Shown piece after piece: positions 24,261 to 36,218 of a stretch of DNA of 64,000 nucleotides (positions within the stretch are counted from its first letter, which is position 1; the number at the start of each line of letters is the position of its first letter). The DNA lies in the NCBI GenBank assembly GCA_951812925.1, contig OX638370.1, positions 113,164,897-113,228,896 on the forward strand. The letters are read 5' to 3'. Origin of the DNA: Calliopum simillimum. Lineage: Eukaryota > Arthropoda > Insecta > Diptera > Lauxaniidae. The position numbers and the translations under genes were made by a program. Under the pieces are notes generated by a model that searched no databases, had not been told where the DNA came from, and saw only the letters and a program-made list of their open reading frames with translations.

Positions 24261-24351
24261 TAAGTAGAAGTAGCAGACAAGGCGGTAAGCAGCAAGGGAA
24301 CAAGGTATTTGATAAGTTAAATTAGTTGTAGTAGTCGAAGTGGGGCTTATG

Positions 24352-24732
24352 CTGGAGTTAGCCAAGAAGTAGCGTTTCGTAACATAAAGTCACGGTTGCT
24401 TGTCAACGTAGCATCGATTAGTGAAAACGGTAGGCAACGTTCGAAATGCCACCTTACAACTTAAAAATTACTTGAAAAATTCCAGTTTTTGTAAAAAAGC
24501 ATCCATTGTCATACTTATTTTAATTAATTTGTTCAAAAAATTCCATTTATAACATCCAAATCTAATTTATTTTATCTAACAACGTAGCGCGACGTTTGAA
24601 AATTTAATTTCAACAGGTCTCAACGTTGCATACCGCTACTTTACGATTTCACTAATCGCTTACACGCTTCTGCCATTTGATAGATTTTGACAGAAGTCAC
24701 GTTACGAAACGCTACTTCTTGGCTAATTCTAC
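24352..24732. mobile_element. MITE, family A, copy 1
   Basis: Inverted ends: CTGGAGTTAGCCAAGAAGTA on the left, and the same sequence with small changes (TAGAATTAGCCAAGAAGTAG) read from the right, continuing through GCGTTTCGTAAC. The interior includes ATCGATTAGTGAAAACGGTA. A second copy lies in the opposite orientation at 59553-59911. Confidence 0.8.
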
Positions 24733-25243
24733 CATTAGTAGCGTAAAGACAGCGGCACTAAATACACGTAGCTCTATAATAAATCAGTTACCTGTGGTTA
24801 GTACAAGGGTGAGAAGTCGCACAAACAAGTAGCCCGATAGTATATCAGTTATTCGTGGGTGCGGTCTAGTCCCAAATCGAGACAATCATACAAACATAGA
24901 AGACTATTTAGAATATTGCATATAATGTATGAATTCTCCTAAAAGGCTGTGAGAGAGCATAGGATTTAAATTATAGGTATGCATCGATACCTTTTCAATG
25001 GCTTTGATCTTTATCTACGATTTTCCTTATTAACTAATGACCATTTCCAGGTGTCTTTTGCTCTATCAAGTCCTCTATTGTCTCTTGTACTCCACTCGAG
25101 AGCTCCAAAGAAAAAAGAATATACTCACAATATCAAATTGAACTTAGACCTAGTGCAGTGTAGCATACTTTTATGTACATAATCTAAATGCAACTTCACA
25201 CAACACCTGAACTTGTATCATTTAATTTCTTCAGAAAACTGAT

Positions 25244-26376
25244 CACAGTGGGCTCCTACGTGTTTTGAGTTTGACTTTACTGACGACAAAATCGTGGTAT
25301 GGGGATGTGTTCGTACTTATTTCAGGATTATAAAACTGCTTCAAGTAAAATCGGAGCTGATCGGTTTCGTAAGTTACAGCCAATTACATGGATTTTTATT
25401 TTCTACTGTACAGTAACAAAAAGGTTTAAATTAAAATGTCAATCCTTGAAATGATGTAAAATTACTCGTGAGCACTAATGGAATTGAAAAAAGAGGGTTC
25501 TGAAATCAAAGCGTTGTTAGTTCTTTGCACTTTTGTAAAAAAATCATTTTTTATAAATTGTCCCAAAACCTTTAAAAAGAATAAGAGATTAAAGCAAAAA
25601 TTGTCATTTATAATGTTATAATGGATTCGCCAATTCTAAATCTGAATCTGGTAACAAAATTGCCCTATCGCATATAGTTTTTGAGATATTCTAACATATA
25701 TAAAAAATTAATGATGATTTATATAATAAGACCAGATGATAATAAGTCATTTAACCTGATACAGAAGTTCAAAGATCTATTTTTTTCCTTTAAAACTCAT
25801 TTTGAATTACATCAATATCTTTTGTTTTTTCCAAAATATCTTAGCCTTAAAAGTTGAAAAAGGGCTAAAAATCGGTTTTTGGCTATATTTGGTGTTAAAT
25901 ATAGGACGAATGAAACTGTTATGGTATTTTATATTAATTGCATTATTTAGTACTTTTCTTAGTCTTCAAAATGAGTTATAAAATGGGCTCGTAATATTTT
26001 TCATTACAAAGCTATGATCATTTTAAAAAGGCTTTACATTTACATTTTCAGTAAATTTGTATGAGATCACCCCGGGGAGATTGAGATAAGGGATGGACAT
26101 TTTTGAAACAAATGTTAAGGAGAGGTAAATGTAAGGAGTTGCTTATCATTTTTTCCTTCATAGGGAACTTTTGGGGTGGTAATAATAATTATTTATTATT
26201 TACTGCACAGTATAAAATAAATAAATATGTAATTGGTTGTAACTTACGAAACCGATCAGCTCAGATTTTACTTGAAGCAGTCTTATAATCATGAAATGTG
26301 TACGAACACATCCCCATACCCCGGTTTCGTCGTCAACAAAGTCAAACTCAAAACACGTAGGAGCCCATTGTGTGAT
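25244..26376. mobile_element. Foldback element with about 175-bp inverted arms
   Basis: Left arm 25244-25415 and right arm 26201-26376 are inverted copies. Both include GGGCTCCTACGTGTTTTGAG, ACTGCTTCAAGTAAAATC and AGCTGATCGGTTTCGTAAG, and end inside at TACTGTACAGTA/TACTGCACAGTA. The 785-bp interior resembles one arm of the palindrome at 62250-63043 (AATC(C/T)GAATC block and GTTTTTGAGATATTCTAAC). No transposase is visible, so this is a foldback or nonautonomous element. Confidence 0.72.
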
Positions 26377-26889
26377 AGCAAAAGATGATTTTTTACCATA
26401 CACTTCTTCACTAATTCTACTCAAATAACATGTCTCACAAAGTGTAAATTTATTCCAAAAAAAGTTTGCGTCACTAGGGCAATTTGAATTCAACATTTAT
26501 GTTAAGTAAACTACACATATAATTACCATACATACATACATATGAATAGCATACTAATACACTAACACATTTAAATAACATAAATATCTTCAAAGAAATC
26601 TTAAACAGATTTACAAGTAACATAAAAAATTATGAACTCCCCGGAAATTATAATATTAAACGATTTCAGGCAAAAGACGCTTAATAATTCTGAAGATAAG
26701 AAGAAAAAAAAACATCATCAACGAACTACACCCAACAACAACAAGGATTTAAAGATTCAGTTTTAGCAAGTAAAAATATGTGTGTGTGTTGGAACGCTTA
26801 GTAACCCATGAGGAAAAATTTCTAGCGCTTCTGGTCCAAGCACTTCAAAAGCATAGAAACTTAGAAGCATTTTCACAATGATTTTTTAT

Positions 26890-27205
26890 AAGGCTGTAGT
26901 AAGAACAACGTGGGTTCGAACCTAGCTCGGGTGATTTTTTTTTTTACTTTTTTTTACATTTTTTTTTTTAACATATTTTTTATTCAACATCTTTTATTTC
27001 ACTTTTCTATTTACCTTTCTCTTTTTAATTTACTTTTGTTCAATTGAATTGAAATTGATTACACAATGATTCCATGTAAGGCTGCAATAAGAACAACGTG
27101 AGTTCGAACCCAGCCGGGGTGATTTTTAGTTTTACTTTTTTTTATTTTTTCTATCTATCACACGAACGGTCGTGGATTCAAATTCTGGTGTGGCCAGATT
27201 TTTTC
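26890..27205. repeat. Three tRNA-like B-box repeats in tandem
   Basis: Phrases at about 26905-26930 (GTGGGTTCGAACCTAGC) and 27100-27120 (GTGAGTTCGAACCCAGC) match the RNA polymerase III B box and T-arm of a tRNA and are each followed by T-runs. A weaker third (GTGGATTCAAATTCTGG) is at 27170. No matching acceptor stem or A box was found upstream, so these are not functional tRNAs. They may be pieces of a tRNA-derived SINE. Confidence 0.5.
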
Positions 27206-27788
27206 TTTTTTTTTAATTTTATTGAAAAAACAAATTACAATTACAAATAAGCGCTTCAAAAGGCCTTTTACAGTAAGGCTGCGATAAGATTAAGCGCGCT
27301 TACATCCTATGACATGCAATGTTAAAAAGAAAAAATAGTTCTTACGGAGCGGAAGCGCTTATTGGTGAAAAAGATGCACTTCAGAAGGAGCAATTCTTTT
27401 CTCCTTGGGAAGTTAAAGTGTAAATGTGGTATATTATTGTGCGTATATGTAGTTTAGGGTGGATTAAGAAAGTCGAGAAAGTAATGCATAGTATTTTCCG
27501 ATTGACTTAAAATTTCAGGTTTTTACTTCACTTTGATATTCTTTGGTTTTTATCAGTCATATACAACTATCCCGGGTATCCTCATTTTGTTAGGATTGTC
27601 CTCCTTTCAAAGCCAAAACTTTGAAAAACCTCCGAACCTTCTTATTCGCCTTGAATTCTCCTTTCATCCTCCAACCGTCCTCCTTTCCTACAGAAAATGG
27701 AATTGGAGTTTGACTTTAGAATTGGACCACCAGCTTTATATTTAGAGATATTTGAGGTTAAGAACACGAACACTGTTATTTTTGAGGT

Positions 27789-28118
27789 AAGATGCTGACT
27801 CCACAAATATGTTTTATTTTTTTTTACTTAATTTATCACGTAGTGCTTCCCTTTTTCTTAAAAATAAGCTCTTGAAAAGTGTCGTACGATGCATCCTTCA
27901 GACGTTATGGTCGATTTAAGATGATATTATGAAATCTCATATAATGACTGACCCAAAACAGTCTATGGATTTTGTGATGTCATCTAAAATTGATCATAAC
28001 TTTTGAAGAAAGCCTCGTACGACACTTTTTAAGTGCTCATTTTCAAAAGGAAGAGCAGCGCTACGTGACGAATTTATAGTAAAATAAATAAAAACAAATT
28101 TGTGCAGTCTGCATCCTT
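27789..28118. mobile_element. Snapback MITE, 330 bp
   Basis: Left arm AAGATGCTGACTCCACAAAT pairs with AAGGATGCAGACTGCACAAA read from the right end. Pairing continues through ATTTATCACGTAG, GAAAAGTGTCGTACGA and GTTATGGTCGAT-type blocks, so the arms are about 150 bp. Confidence 0.75.
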
Positions 28119-28119
28119 A

Positions 28120-29068
28120 AAAGACTTAATTAAAATATGATTCGTAATTGAGAGCCATTGATGGATGTCAGAATGTCAACAAGCTGTATTGTTACTCCTT
28201 TCCTGTCTGGCTGCACTGCCATTTCTGCCGTACATGAACCTTCTAAATTTTTTGCTTTCATTTCGTACTGTACTACTAAATTGCACTGCTGCCAAGTCAC
28301 AGAGTGCATCCACCTTAAAATAAAGCATTATGTATGACTGTATAACATTTAACAAGCAACTACTACAAGAGAGATAATAAAATGGAATGCGATTACAGTA
28401 TCAGAGATGCCAACAAAAGCCTCTCTACTCCATGAGATCACAACGCAATGCCGCGCACACATCACATTACAATAAATCCGCAATAAATGTGCGTGTGTTG
28501 TGACGCTAAATTCCTACGGCAACAAAGCAAACTTAAACACAGAGACTTATTCTTCCGCTACTTCTTCTAAGTAATGCCACTATTACACTAACAATACTAT
28601 TGCTGCTGCTGCTGCTGCTGCTGCTTTAACGCCTCAATACTTTTTCGCGTGGGGTGTGGCAACCGACTAGGCCATTAAGTGAAAGCTTCAATAGGCACAC
28701 GCAGTTTAAAACAATGCGCGCTGTTCAAATATCCTTTAAACACTTTGTAGGAGCAGCTTTAACTGGGTTCACATTTCTTTTGCTCACTCAGCCCTCCCCC
28801 ACTTTGTTATGTTGCTATTGGCGTTGAGTGTGATAATTTATTATAACATTTAGGAATTGAAGAAGACAACAACAACAACAACAACAACAGCAATAGCAGT
28901 TTAAGTATTTCGCCATTGTCTTACTAATGTTGCTATTATTTTTTGCAATAGTATTGTTGCTTTTGCTATTGTAAGCGAAAAATTATTGACTTTGATTTCA
29001 TTTTTATTGAAGTCTGCACGGACATTTGTAATTTATGTGTTTTCATAAGTGGGTTTATTTGAATTTTT
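28120..29068. other. Intergenic with (CTG)n and (CAA)n tracts
   Basis: No gene recognised. A (CTG)n run lies at 28600-28625 and a (CAA)n run at 28866-28889. Confidence 0.5.
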
Positions 29069-30028
29069 ATACCCTACACCCAGGGTATATTCACTTTGTC
29101 TTTCCATTTGTAACGCTGAGAAGGAGGCGTGGCAGGTATGGAAAAGTATATATATTCTTGATTAGCATCACCTCCTGAGTCGATATAGCCATGTCCAACT
29201 GTCTGGCTGGCTGGCTGGCTGGCTGGCTGGGTGTGTGTGGAAATACATTTTATGGGAAAACTAAGCAAGATTATTCAATGAAATTTGGCGCACAGCCTCC
29301 GTCGTAAAAGTTAGCTCGGAGGAATAAAAATGAGCAAAATCAGTCAACGGACACGCCTACCGCCCATACAAAAAATATATTCAAAATGCAATAATAAGAG
29401 CATTATTTGCAACAACAGAAGCAAAATACACATGAATACTAGAGAAAGTAAGTATAAGGTCTGAGCAACAACTACGCGAATTCGAACTAGAGGGCGTGGC
29501 ACCTCCTATATAAGCAAAAAATTCAAAATATTATACGGAAAGCGTTTTTTGAGATAACCCAACCAAATCACACTCAAACACTTGGATCTATAAATGCAAG
29601 CTATACGCAAGATCTAGGTAAACTCGGACAAGAGGGCGTGGCACCTCCCATATAAGCAAAAGTTTCAAAATTATATAATGAAAGTGTTTTTTGAGATAAT
29701 CCAACCAAATTTCACTCAAACACGAAGAACATTAATTGTAAACTCTGAGCTTAAAGTAGGATTAGAGGGCGTGGCAGCTCCCATATAGGCGAAAGTTTCA
29801 AAATGCTATACTGAAAGATTTTTTTAAGAAAACCTAACCGAATTTTACTCAAACACTCAGATCAGTATATGCAAGCTCTACGCAAAATCAAGGTAAGCTC
29901 GGAGGAGAAGGCGTGTCACTTCCCATTTAAGCAATTTGTTCTTATAATCTCCTAATAATATACTTGAAATGCAGTGTAGGGTATTTAGTTTTTGGCCAGG
30001 CCAAAGATACCACCCTTACTAGTTTATA
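29069..30028 (+). mobile_element. DINE/Helentron-like element, copy A
   Basis: Begins with a small hairpin (ATACCCT-ACACC-CAGGGTAT) containing the left subterminal repeat TACCCTACAC. A CTGG microsatellite (29203-29230) follows, then about four units of roughly 137 bp, each with GGGCGTGGCACCTCCCATAT and TTTTTTGAGATAATCCAACC. The right subterminal repeat GTGTAGGGTA comes next, then a palindrome TTTGGCCAGGCCAAA and the end CACCCTTACTAGTTT. Subterminal inverted repeats, a microsatellite, internal tandem repeats and a terminal hairpin with CTAG are the set described for DINE-1/Helentron elements. There is no Rep/helicase ORF, so it is nonautonomous. Confidence 0.72.
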
Positions 30029-30407
30029 TTGAAAATACATTCGTTGAATTCTTGCAATTAATGTTGCGCATACGACATAGTGTACACTTTTTGATTAGGG
30101 AGAGTTTGAAGGAAAATTGTGATGTATATGCTCATTATATAAATTGTTCATCCTAGCGCTAGATAGAAATTTTGTTCTGAAGCTAATACTCACCGAACAC
30201 AAAAATCGCACTATTATGAGATTTAGGTATTAACGTAAAGTTTGAACATCAATAACAGTGAATCCTATGTTTGCAATGAAAAAAATAGCCATGTAGTCCT
30301 TATTACCCGCTTAGTCCATATTGCTTGCTTACCTTATAGTTAAAAATGAAATGGTGTTCGTATGTAGATTATGGACGCGTATACTACACTGCCGATTTAA
30401 ATAACTA

Positions 30408-31340
30408 TACCCTACACCCAGGGTATATTCACTTTGTCCTTCCGTTTGTAACGCAGAGAAGGAGGCGTGGCAGATATAGAAAAGTATATATATTCTTGAT
30501 CAGCGTCACCTCCTGAGTCAATATAGCCATGTCCGTCTGTCTGGCTGGCTGGGTGGCTGGCTGGGTGGCTGGCTGGCTGGCTGGGTGTGTGTGGAAATAC
30601 ATTTTATGGGAAAACTAAGCAAGATTATTCAACGAAATTTGGCGCACAGTCTCCGTCATAAAAGCTAGCTCGGGGGAATGAAAATGAGCAAAATCGGTCA
30701 ACGGACACGCCTACCGCCCATACAAAAAATATGTTCAAAATGCAATTTTAGGAGTATTTTTCACGACAATGCAACCAAAATACGCATAATTACTAAGAAT
30801 TGTAAGCGCAAGCTCTGAGAAAAAATTTAACGAATTCGGACAAGAGGGCGTGGCACCTCCCATATAAGCAAAAGCTTCAAAACGCTATACTGAAAGCGTT
30901 TTTCGAGATATTCGAACCAAATGCGAATTAGACACTAAATATCATAAATGAAAGCTCTCGACAAAAATTCGGTGCAATCGGACAAGGGGACGTGGCACCT
31001 CTCATATAAGCAAAAGTTTCAAAATGTTATACTGAAAGAGTTTTTTGAGATAATCCAACGAAACTTCACTCGAATACTAGAGACTGTAAATGCACGCTCT
31101 AAGCTAAAAGACGAACTCGGACAAGAGGGCGTGGCACCTCCTATATAAGCAAAAGCTTCAAAACACTGTACTGAAAACGTTTTTCACTCAGACACTAAAA
31201 ACTATAAATCCAAGCTCTGGACAAAAACTGGGTGAACTCGGACAAAAAAAGGAGCATCTCCCATATGAGCAAAATTTTAAAAATACTGCAGTGTAGGGTA
31301 TTTAATGTTTGGCCAGGCCAAATTTTACACCCTTACTAGT
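30408..31340 (+). mobile_element. DINE/Helentron-like element, copy B
   Basis: Same orientation and architecture as the copy about 380 bp upstream: the hairpin ATACCCT...AGGGTAT, a longer CTGG/GTGG microsatellite (30540-30588), about three to four tandem units, GTGTAGGGTA, the TTTGGCCAGGCCAAA palindrome and CACCCTTACTAGTTT. The units have diverged, some with GGACGTGGCAC, and the last lacks the CGTGGC core. Confidence 0.72.
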
Positions 31341-32500
31341 TTTTTTTTTAAATTGTTTGTTTGGTCTGTAGAAGGTTTGTATGGGGGTGATATGCTGCAT
31401 AGGAGCATGGGGTTTGCACAGCCCATACGAAAAATATACAAAAAATGCTATATCTCTGCAGTTATACAAGCTATGATTATGAAAGTTGGTGAACTTATGC
31501 ATAATGAATCTGCCATCAACCATAAAAACGAGGGGATGTTGCACCCCACATATGAAACAAAACACACAAGAGGTATGACAATTTTTTTTTTTATGAAGGA
31601 GTGGGGGTGGCTCAGCCTAGTTTTAATGAAAATGTTTTTCCCACTGCCAATTAGATATGTCCCAAATCTCATTTACCTGAGTCAAATATTTTCAGAGATA
31701 CAACGAATTTCGGGTGGAGGGGCCATGGCGCTGGCCATTTTTGCAAGTATCAAGTATTGTTCATATATGTACTAAATCTCATTCTCCTATGTCAAATAGT
31801 TTCAAAGATAGGATTCATTGTTTCATTATTTTCATATAAATAAAGTTTTTCTGACCTTTAACGGCCTGGGGGCATGGTCAAATATGTTCCGATTGGGACC
31901 AAATTTTTTTCGCTTGGTATCTATACCAAGGAGACCAAAATAAAAACAGAACAAGATACTGCTTCTATACCAACTACTTAAATACCTTAAATTGGCTTAA
32001 CATTATTGCACTGCCATATCCTGTTCGCTTCACATTTCCTGAAATCAAATCTTATTCATATGTGTAAAATAGTTTCAGAGATTTGACAAAATTGTTTCTT
32101 TTAGAAGGAGGGGGCGTGATCCCGTCCATTTTTTATTGAAAATTTTTTTCCCAGTGCCAATTACACATGAACCGAATCTCATTTCCCTGAGTCCAATATT
32201 TCCAGAGGTACGACGAATTTTGGATGGAGGGGGCGTGGCATAGCTTATTTTTTTATTGGATGCAATTTGTTTAAAAATTGGTCATATACATACCAAATCT
32301 CATTCACTTACGTCAAATAGTTTCAAAGATAGAACTGATTCTTTCGATTAAAGCCCCATTTTTTCAAATAAATAGCGTTTTTCCGACCTTCAACGGCCTG
32401 GGGGCACAATCAAATATTTTCCGCTCGGGATCAAAGTTTTTATATTTGATACTTACACCAATAGGAAACCTTTTAGTCTCTGGGTGCAAGGTTTTTCTCA
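31341..32500. repeat. Diverged tandem duplication of about 515 bp
   Basis: The phrases ATCTCATTTACCTGAGTC, AATATTTTCAGAGATACAAC and TTTCAAAGATAG followed by CAACGGCCTGGGGGCA appear twice in the same order (around 31650-31890 and 32170-32410). Some units also carry GGAGGGGGCGTGG. The open frames here change between copies and have no protein signature. Confidence 0.6.
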
Positions 32501-32959
32501 TTCCCTCTAAGAAAAGCGGTACGAAAGCGTAACGCCGGCGAAGTTTATGTCATACAAGACTTCGTAAACGTGCCGCTTTGGCGATACGAATGCGAACCGA
32601 AAACGTAAATGTTCGAATAAGAACAGTAGAATGAAAAACGTAGTAATTTTTATGTATTGGTACTACGTATGGAACTCGCAAAATAGTAACGTTAACGTAG
32701 CGTTAAAGTGATTCGTTTATGCTTCGCTAAATTTGGACCCCTTACGAACTGATTCAAATAAAAGATTGCATTTTAATATGATGTAAATTTATATTAAACG
32801 TTTATCACATTTAACAATTCCATTTATGTATATTACACTCAATTCACTAACATCAGATTTTTCAATTTCAGTTTCCATTATGCACTTTGGAATTTCACAA
32901 AACTTTGTTCGCTTTCTCGCTTAATCCCTACTGGAAATGCAAAATATTGACACTACTGC

Positions 32960-33279
32960 TCCCAAACGAACGATAGCTGGTTCGACGGCATCAGAACCGA
33001 GGATGAGTCAGCAGGATTGGTCTCACCCAATATCTTACATCCCGTTTTCACGTTCAAGCCCTTCCACATCATTTTAACTACTGGGCTAGATCATGTGTAA
33101 GTGATCAAACCGGGAAAGAAGGGACGAGCAGACAAATCAGCGTAGCGCATCTCAAGAAATTCCTCTAATGCCCAGGTGAATTCCATACCCACCAGCTTGA
33201 AGCCCTTTTCCTCGATGCGTTGGATAATTTTACCAAGTCCACGCCATACGATGAAAGAATGCTCCTAGTTAGCTGCCAT
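32960..33279 (-). pseudogene. awd: Nucleoside diphosphate kinase (awd-type) pseudogene
   Basis: The minus strand starts MAAN, then a stop, then EHSFIVWRGLGKIIQRIEEK, GFKLVGMEFTWALEEFLEMR and YADLSARPFFPGL, followed by [18 protein letters not shown] and GSDAVEPA. These are NDPK landmarks in the correct order. The normal gene transfers phosphate from ATP to nucleoside diphosphates. Breaks include a stop after codon 4, a shortened substrate loop (the VKPDGVQRGL region is collapsed to VWRGL), a second stop after LITYT, and a deletion joining NPADS straight to GSDAVE so that the active-site histidine segment is lost. No intron is visible, so a retrocopy is likely. Confidence 0.85.
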
Positions 33280-33284
33280 TGTTT

Positions 33285-34645
33285 ACGAAAACTTTGTGAT
33301 GAATGAAATAATAAAATATCTTAACTTCAGAAATATTTAATAAAAAACTGAAAACGGAAAATTTTTGCCAAATAAAAAAATAAATATTGTTTTTTTACAC
33401 ATTCAATATATGCATGTGTTAGTAAAAACGGCGTTCGTAAGCGATTCGCTTTGGGTACGCAATTTACGTAAATTTTCTTGGAGGGTTTTTATTTTTTGCA
33501 ATAGGTCTAGTGTACATATATTTCTGATTAAAAAATCAATTGTTTCTAAATGCATATCTTATGAATTGCCCACAGTCAGTCTGTTTTTTTTTTTTTTTTT
33601 TTTTTTGTATACTCATGCATGCTACTTTAATCTTACCAAAAATGTACATTTCCACAAGAAATTTGCCAACTTGGTGCAATTTAAAAAAAAAAATAGGAGT
33701 AGTTAGATACCTTTTCAACATTTTAAGTCTACGCACGTGTACGTCAATCACATAATCAAAAATGGAAATTTAATCAAAATTATAAATTAAACATCAGAAT
33801 TCTAATGTAAAATCCAATTTTCAATTGAAGTACTCACTCATTCATACATGCATACTTGCATACATTCATGGGCATATACATATGTATGATAAGAAGAAGT
33901 AAAGTAGAGCAGCAAAAGTAAAAAAAGCGATTTGAATAAGACGACGCAGGATTGATTTCGATACACTGTCGTATTCAAATGTATTAATACGACGCGCACT
34001 CTTCTTATTCGTTGATAATAACGATGATTAAGTCCTGACTTTTGTCCTTGAATGCTTCATATAATTCGTATGCAAAAATAGGCAACAGGGATGAATCTAA
34101 ATCCTTGAATGAAAGGTTGGAAATTATGACATTAAGTGAATTCAATTTTTCATTTTAGACTTAACGTCTTTAAGCCTTCGTTACGAAAGTACGAGAAAAA
34201 AAGAAAATGAAATAAACGAAAAATTATCCTTTTTTGTTGTTAAATAATTTAATTTTTATTACAAAGCACAAAATTATGTGCGAACAAAATGTGCCTTAAT
34301 ACTCGCACACCCCATGAAACAGCAGCTATGATGAAGTTTTTAGACGAACAAAAGGTTGCAATATTTCAATGTATCCCCTTTAATTTTTTGTATTTCATCC
34401 TTAGTTATAATATCCGATTTTTTTATCATAATTTATATTTTCTACCTGTTTTCGTTTGATCCTATTCATTTTCTTGTGGTACATTTTGATTGCATTTACT
34501 TTTATCCATCCTTTGATGAGCAAAAATTGTATATCCGTAGTAATCGAGATCCTCTAATTGTACGTCAAAAGTTTAAAAAATTACTTACCATTTAGTTCAT
34601 ATGTACATAACATGGCATAGGTGTAACTTATCTTAATAAAAACAA
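33285..34645. other. Intergenic, no gene recognised
   Basis: AT-rich with a poly-T run of about 22 at 33583-33606. Open frames across that run are phenylalanine/lysine artefacts of it. Confidence 0.5.
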
Positions 34646-34664
34646 GCCAATTCGTTCTAATTTT

Positions 34665-34950
34665 CGCACTATATCAAATGCAAATGAGGTCAAGCTGCGA
34701 AAATAGAGATGGATTGGTCACACTCTCCAGAAACCTCACAGCGAAGTTTGTCGCCAGGCTCTTGAGTGGAATCCACAAGGCAGTAGAGAACGTGGTAGAC
34801 CCAAAACCAACTGGAAAGGTCACTGGAAAAGGAAATACAAGAACTGGGAAAGTCGTGGCAAGAGATCAAAGTCATCGCAAGGGATCGCAACAAATGGAAA
34901 CGTCTCATATTGGCCCTATGCTCCTCCTAGGAGTTAAAGGAGAATACATA
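34665..34950 (+). mobile_element. 5'-truncated RTE retrotransposon, copy 1
   Basis: A 286-bp insertion flanked by a perfect 17-bp target duplication (CAATTCGTTCTAATTTT, 34648-34664 and 34951-34967). It matches the last third of the RTE copy at 55692-56426 (GGATTGGTCACACTCTCCAG, then GGAATCCACAAGGCAGTAGA) with a small internal deletion near its start. It ends in a short ATACATA tail, as RTE-type elements do. The coding frame is broken. Confidence 0.9.
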
Positions 34951-35479
34951 CAATTCGTTCTAATTTTTGACATATCATTTTCTCTAATTTGGCATCGTAT
35001 CTATTCTCTAGTGTCTTTTATCTTTAATCCCAGAGAATGGTTTCTAAAATTTCATCAAATGTTCTCCACAACAATTCTTATAAATTCTCACGTGCTGTTA
35101 TTGACATTTACTTTATTTTTTTGCAGTCATACCTTAATCGAAACGTTATTCGAGCGTCAGCGTTATTTAACAGTCTCTGTTTCAATATGCTCCATATAAA
35201 TTGTATGGACATGCAACCAACAGAGATGGTTAAATAACGCTGTCACTCAAATACCGCTCCAGTTTAAGTATGGCAAATACTGGGCTAAGTCGTTTAACAG
35301 GTATACTACAATTTACGTGGTGCCACGATTTGACAATGTTTTCACATAAAACGACTCACAGTTGAAAAAAATAATACAGTTTTTCGATGACTCGAAAACC
35401 ATTATATCTCCAAAAACCGTAACTTTGGCCCTTTTACCCTTAAAAATTTGAGCAATCATTTATAAATTGAAGTTGAGAT

Positions 35480-36050
35480 CTAAAAACTTTAACCCTCTTA
35501 CGGGCCAGATTAAATTACTGGGAAAAAATTGAAAAATTTGGGTAATTAGATGCGTAGATTTTAAGGCTGGCCTTTTGCGATTCCAAGACAATGTCTTCAA
35601 TCTCAATTTGCATCTGATTGTTTGGATGATATGTAGAAGGCATATGTCGTCAGCATAGTCGAGATCATCTGTCTGTTTGGTAAAGTTCCATCGGATACCT
35701 CTTTTGACCTTATTTAGAGCTATGTCTAGGATATCGGCAAGAACGACAAAGAAGAGAGTTGGTGATAGCATACAGCCCTGCCGGACAATGAAGACAAGTT
35801 GAAGCGCAGCACAACCACTCACATGATTGTTCGACAAATATTCAAAGTTAGTTTGATCCAGGCATGATCGGTTTTTGCCGGAGTCCTGCTTGTTGCATTC
35901 GGATTGCCGAATCAAGTTTTTCGCTTACTCTGTTTAGAAGCACTTTTGTCAGTACTTTTGACGGTACTGGAAGAAAAGTTAGCCCTCTATAATTTCGACA
36001 CACGGTAAAGTCTACTTTTTTTTGATAACTTGACTAGCACCTTTGATTTC
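35480..36050 (-). pseudogene. RTE-type reverse transcriptase, degenerate
   Basis: The minus strand reads, with frame changes, CRNYRGLTFLPVPSKVLTKV, LLNRVSEKLDSAIRMQQAG, RSCLDQTNF, then VRQGCMLSPTLFFVVLADIL and the catalytic box DLDYADDICLL. These are fingers-to-palm motifs of RTE-clade reverse transcriptase. The stretch between the fingers and the RQGC motif, including the first catalytic aspartate, is deleted. Endonuclease is not seen. It lies just outside the left arm of the inverted repeat at 36219. Confidence 0.85.
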
Positions 36051-36218
36051 ATACTCTAACACTTCTGGTGGGAAGTTTCAGAAGTCAGCCTCTTCAAGGC
36101 AAAAATCTGAATTTATGATGCTGTTGTCACTCTCAAAGTCCCCATCGCTTTCTATGGAAATATCTTACTCCACTGAATCCATAAGCTCCCGAATTATTTA
36201 TCGAAAATAAAAAATCTT

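Noticed and set aside
24115..24303. Alanine-run frame over (CAG)n
   Set aside because: Explained entirely by the trinucleotide microsatellite.
26905..26930. Functional tRNA gene
   Set aside because: Only the T-arm/B-box part is present; no acceptor stem, anticodon arm or A box could be found upstream at proper spacing.
29480..31260. Repeated GGGCGTGGC followed by CATATAAGC read as an array of GC-box plus TATA promoters
   Set aside because: The pattern is simply the tandem unit of a transposable element; no initiator or downstream ORF repeats with it.
31305..31775. 156-codon open frame
   Set aside because: Lies in tandemly repeated non-coding DNA; the frame is not kept in the neighbouring copy and matches no family I know.
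33365..33755. Overlapping open frames of 71-113 codons on both strands
   Set aside because: They span a 22-base T run, which gives artificial poly-Phe/poly-Lys peptides; no conserved motif.
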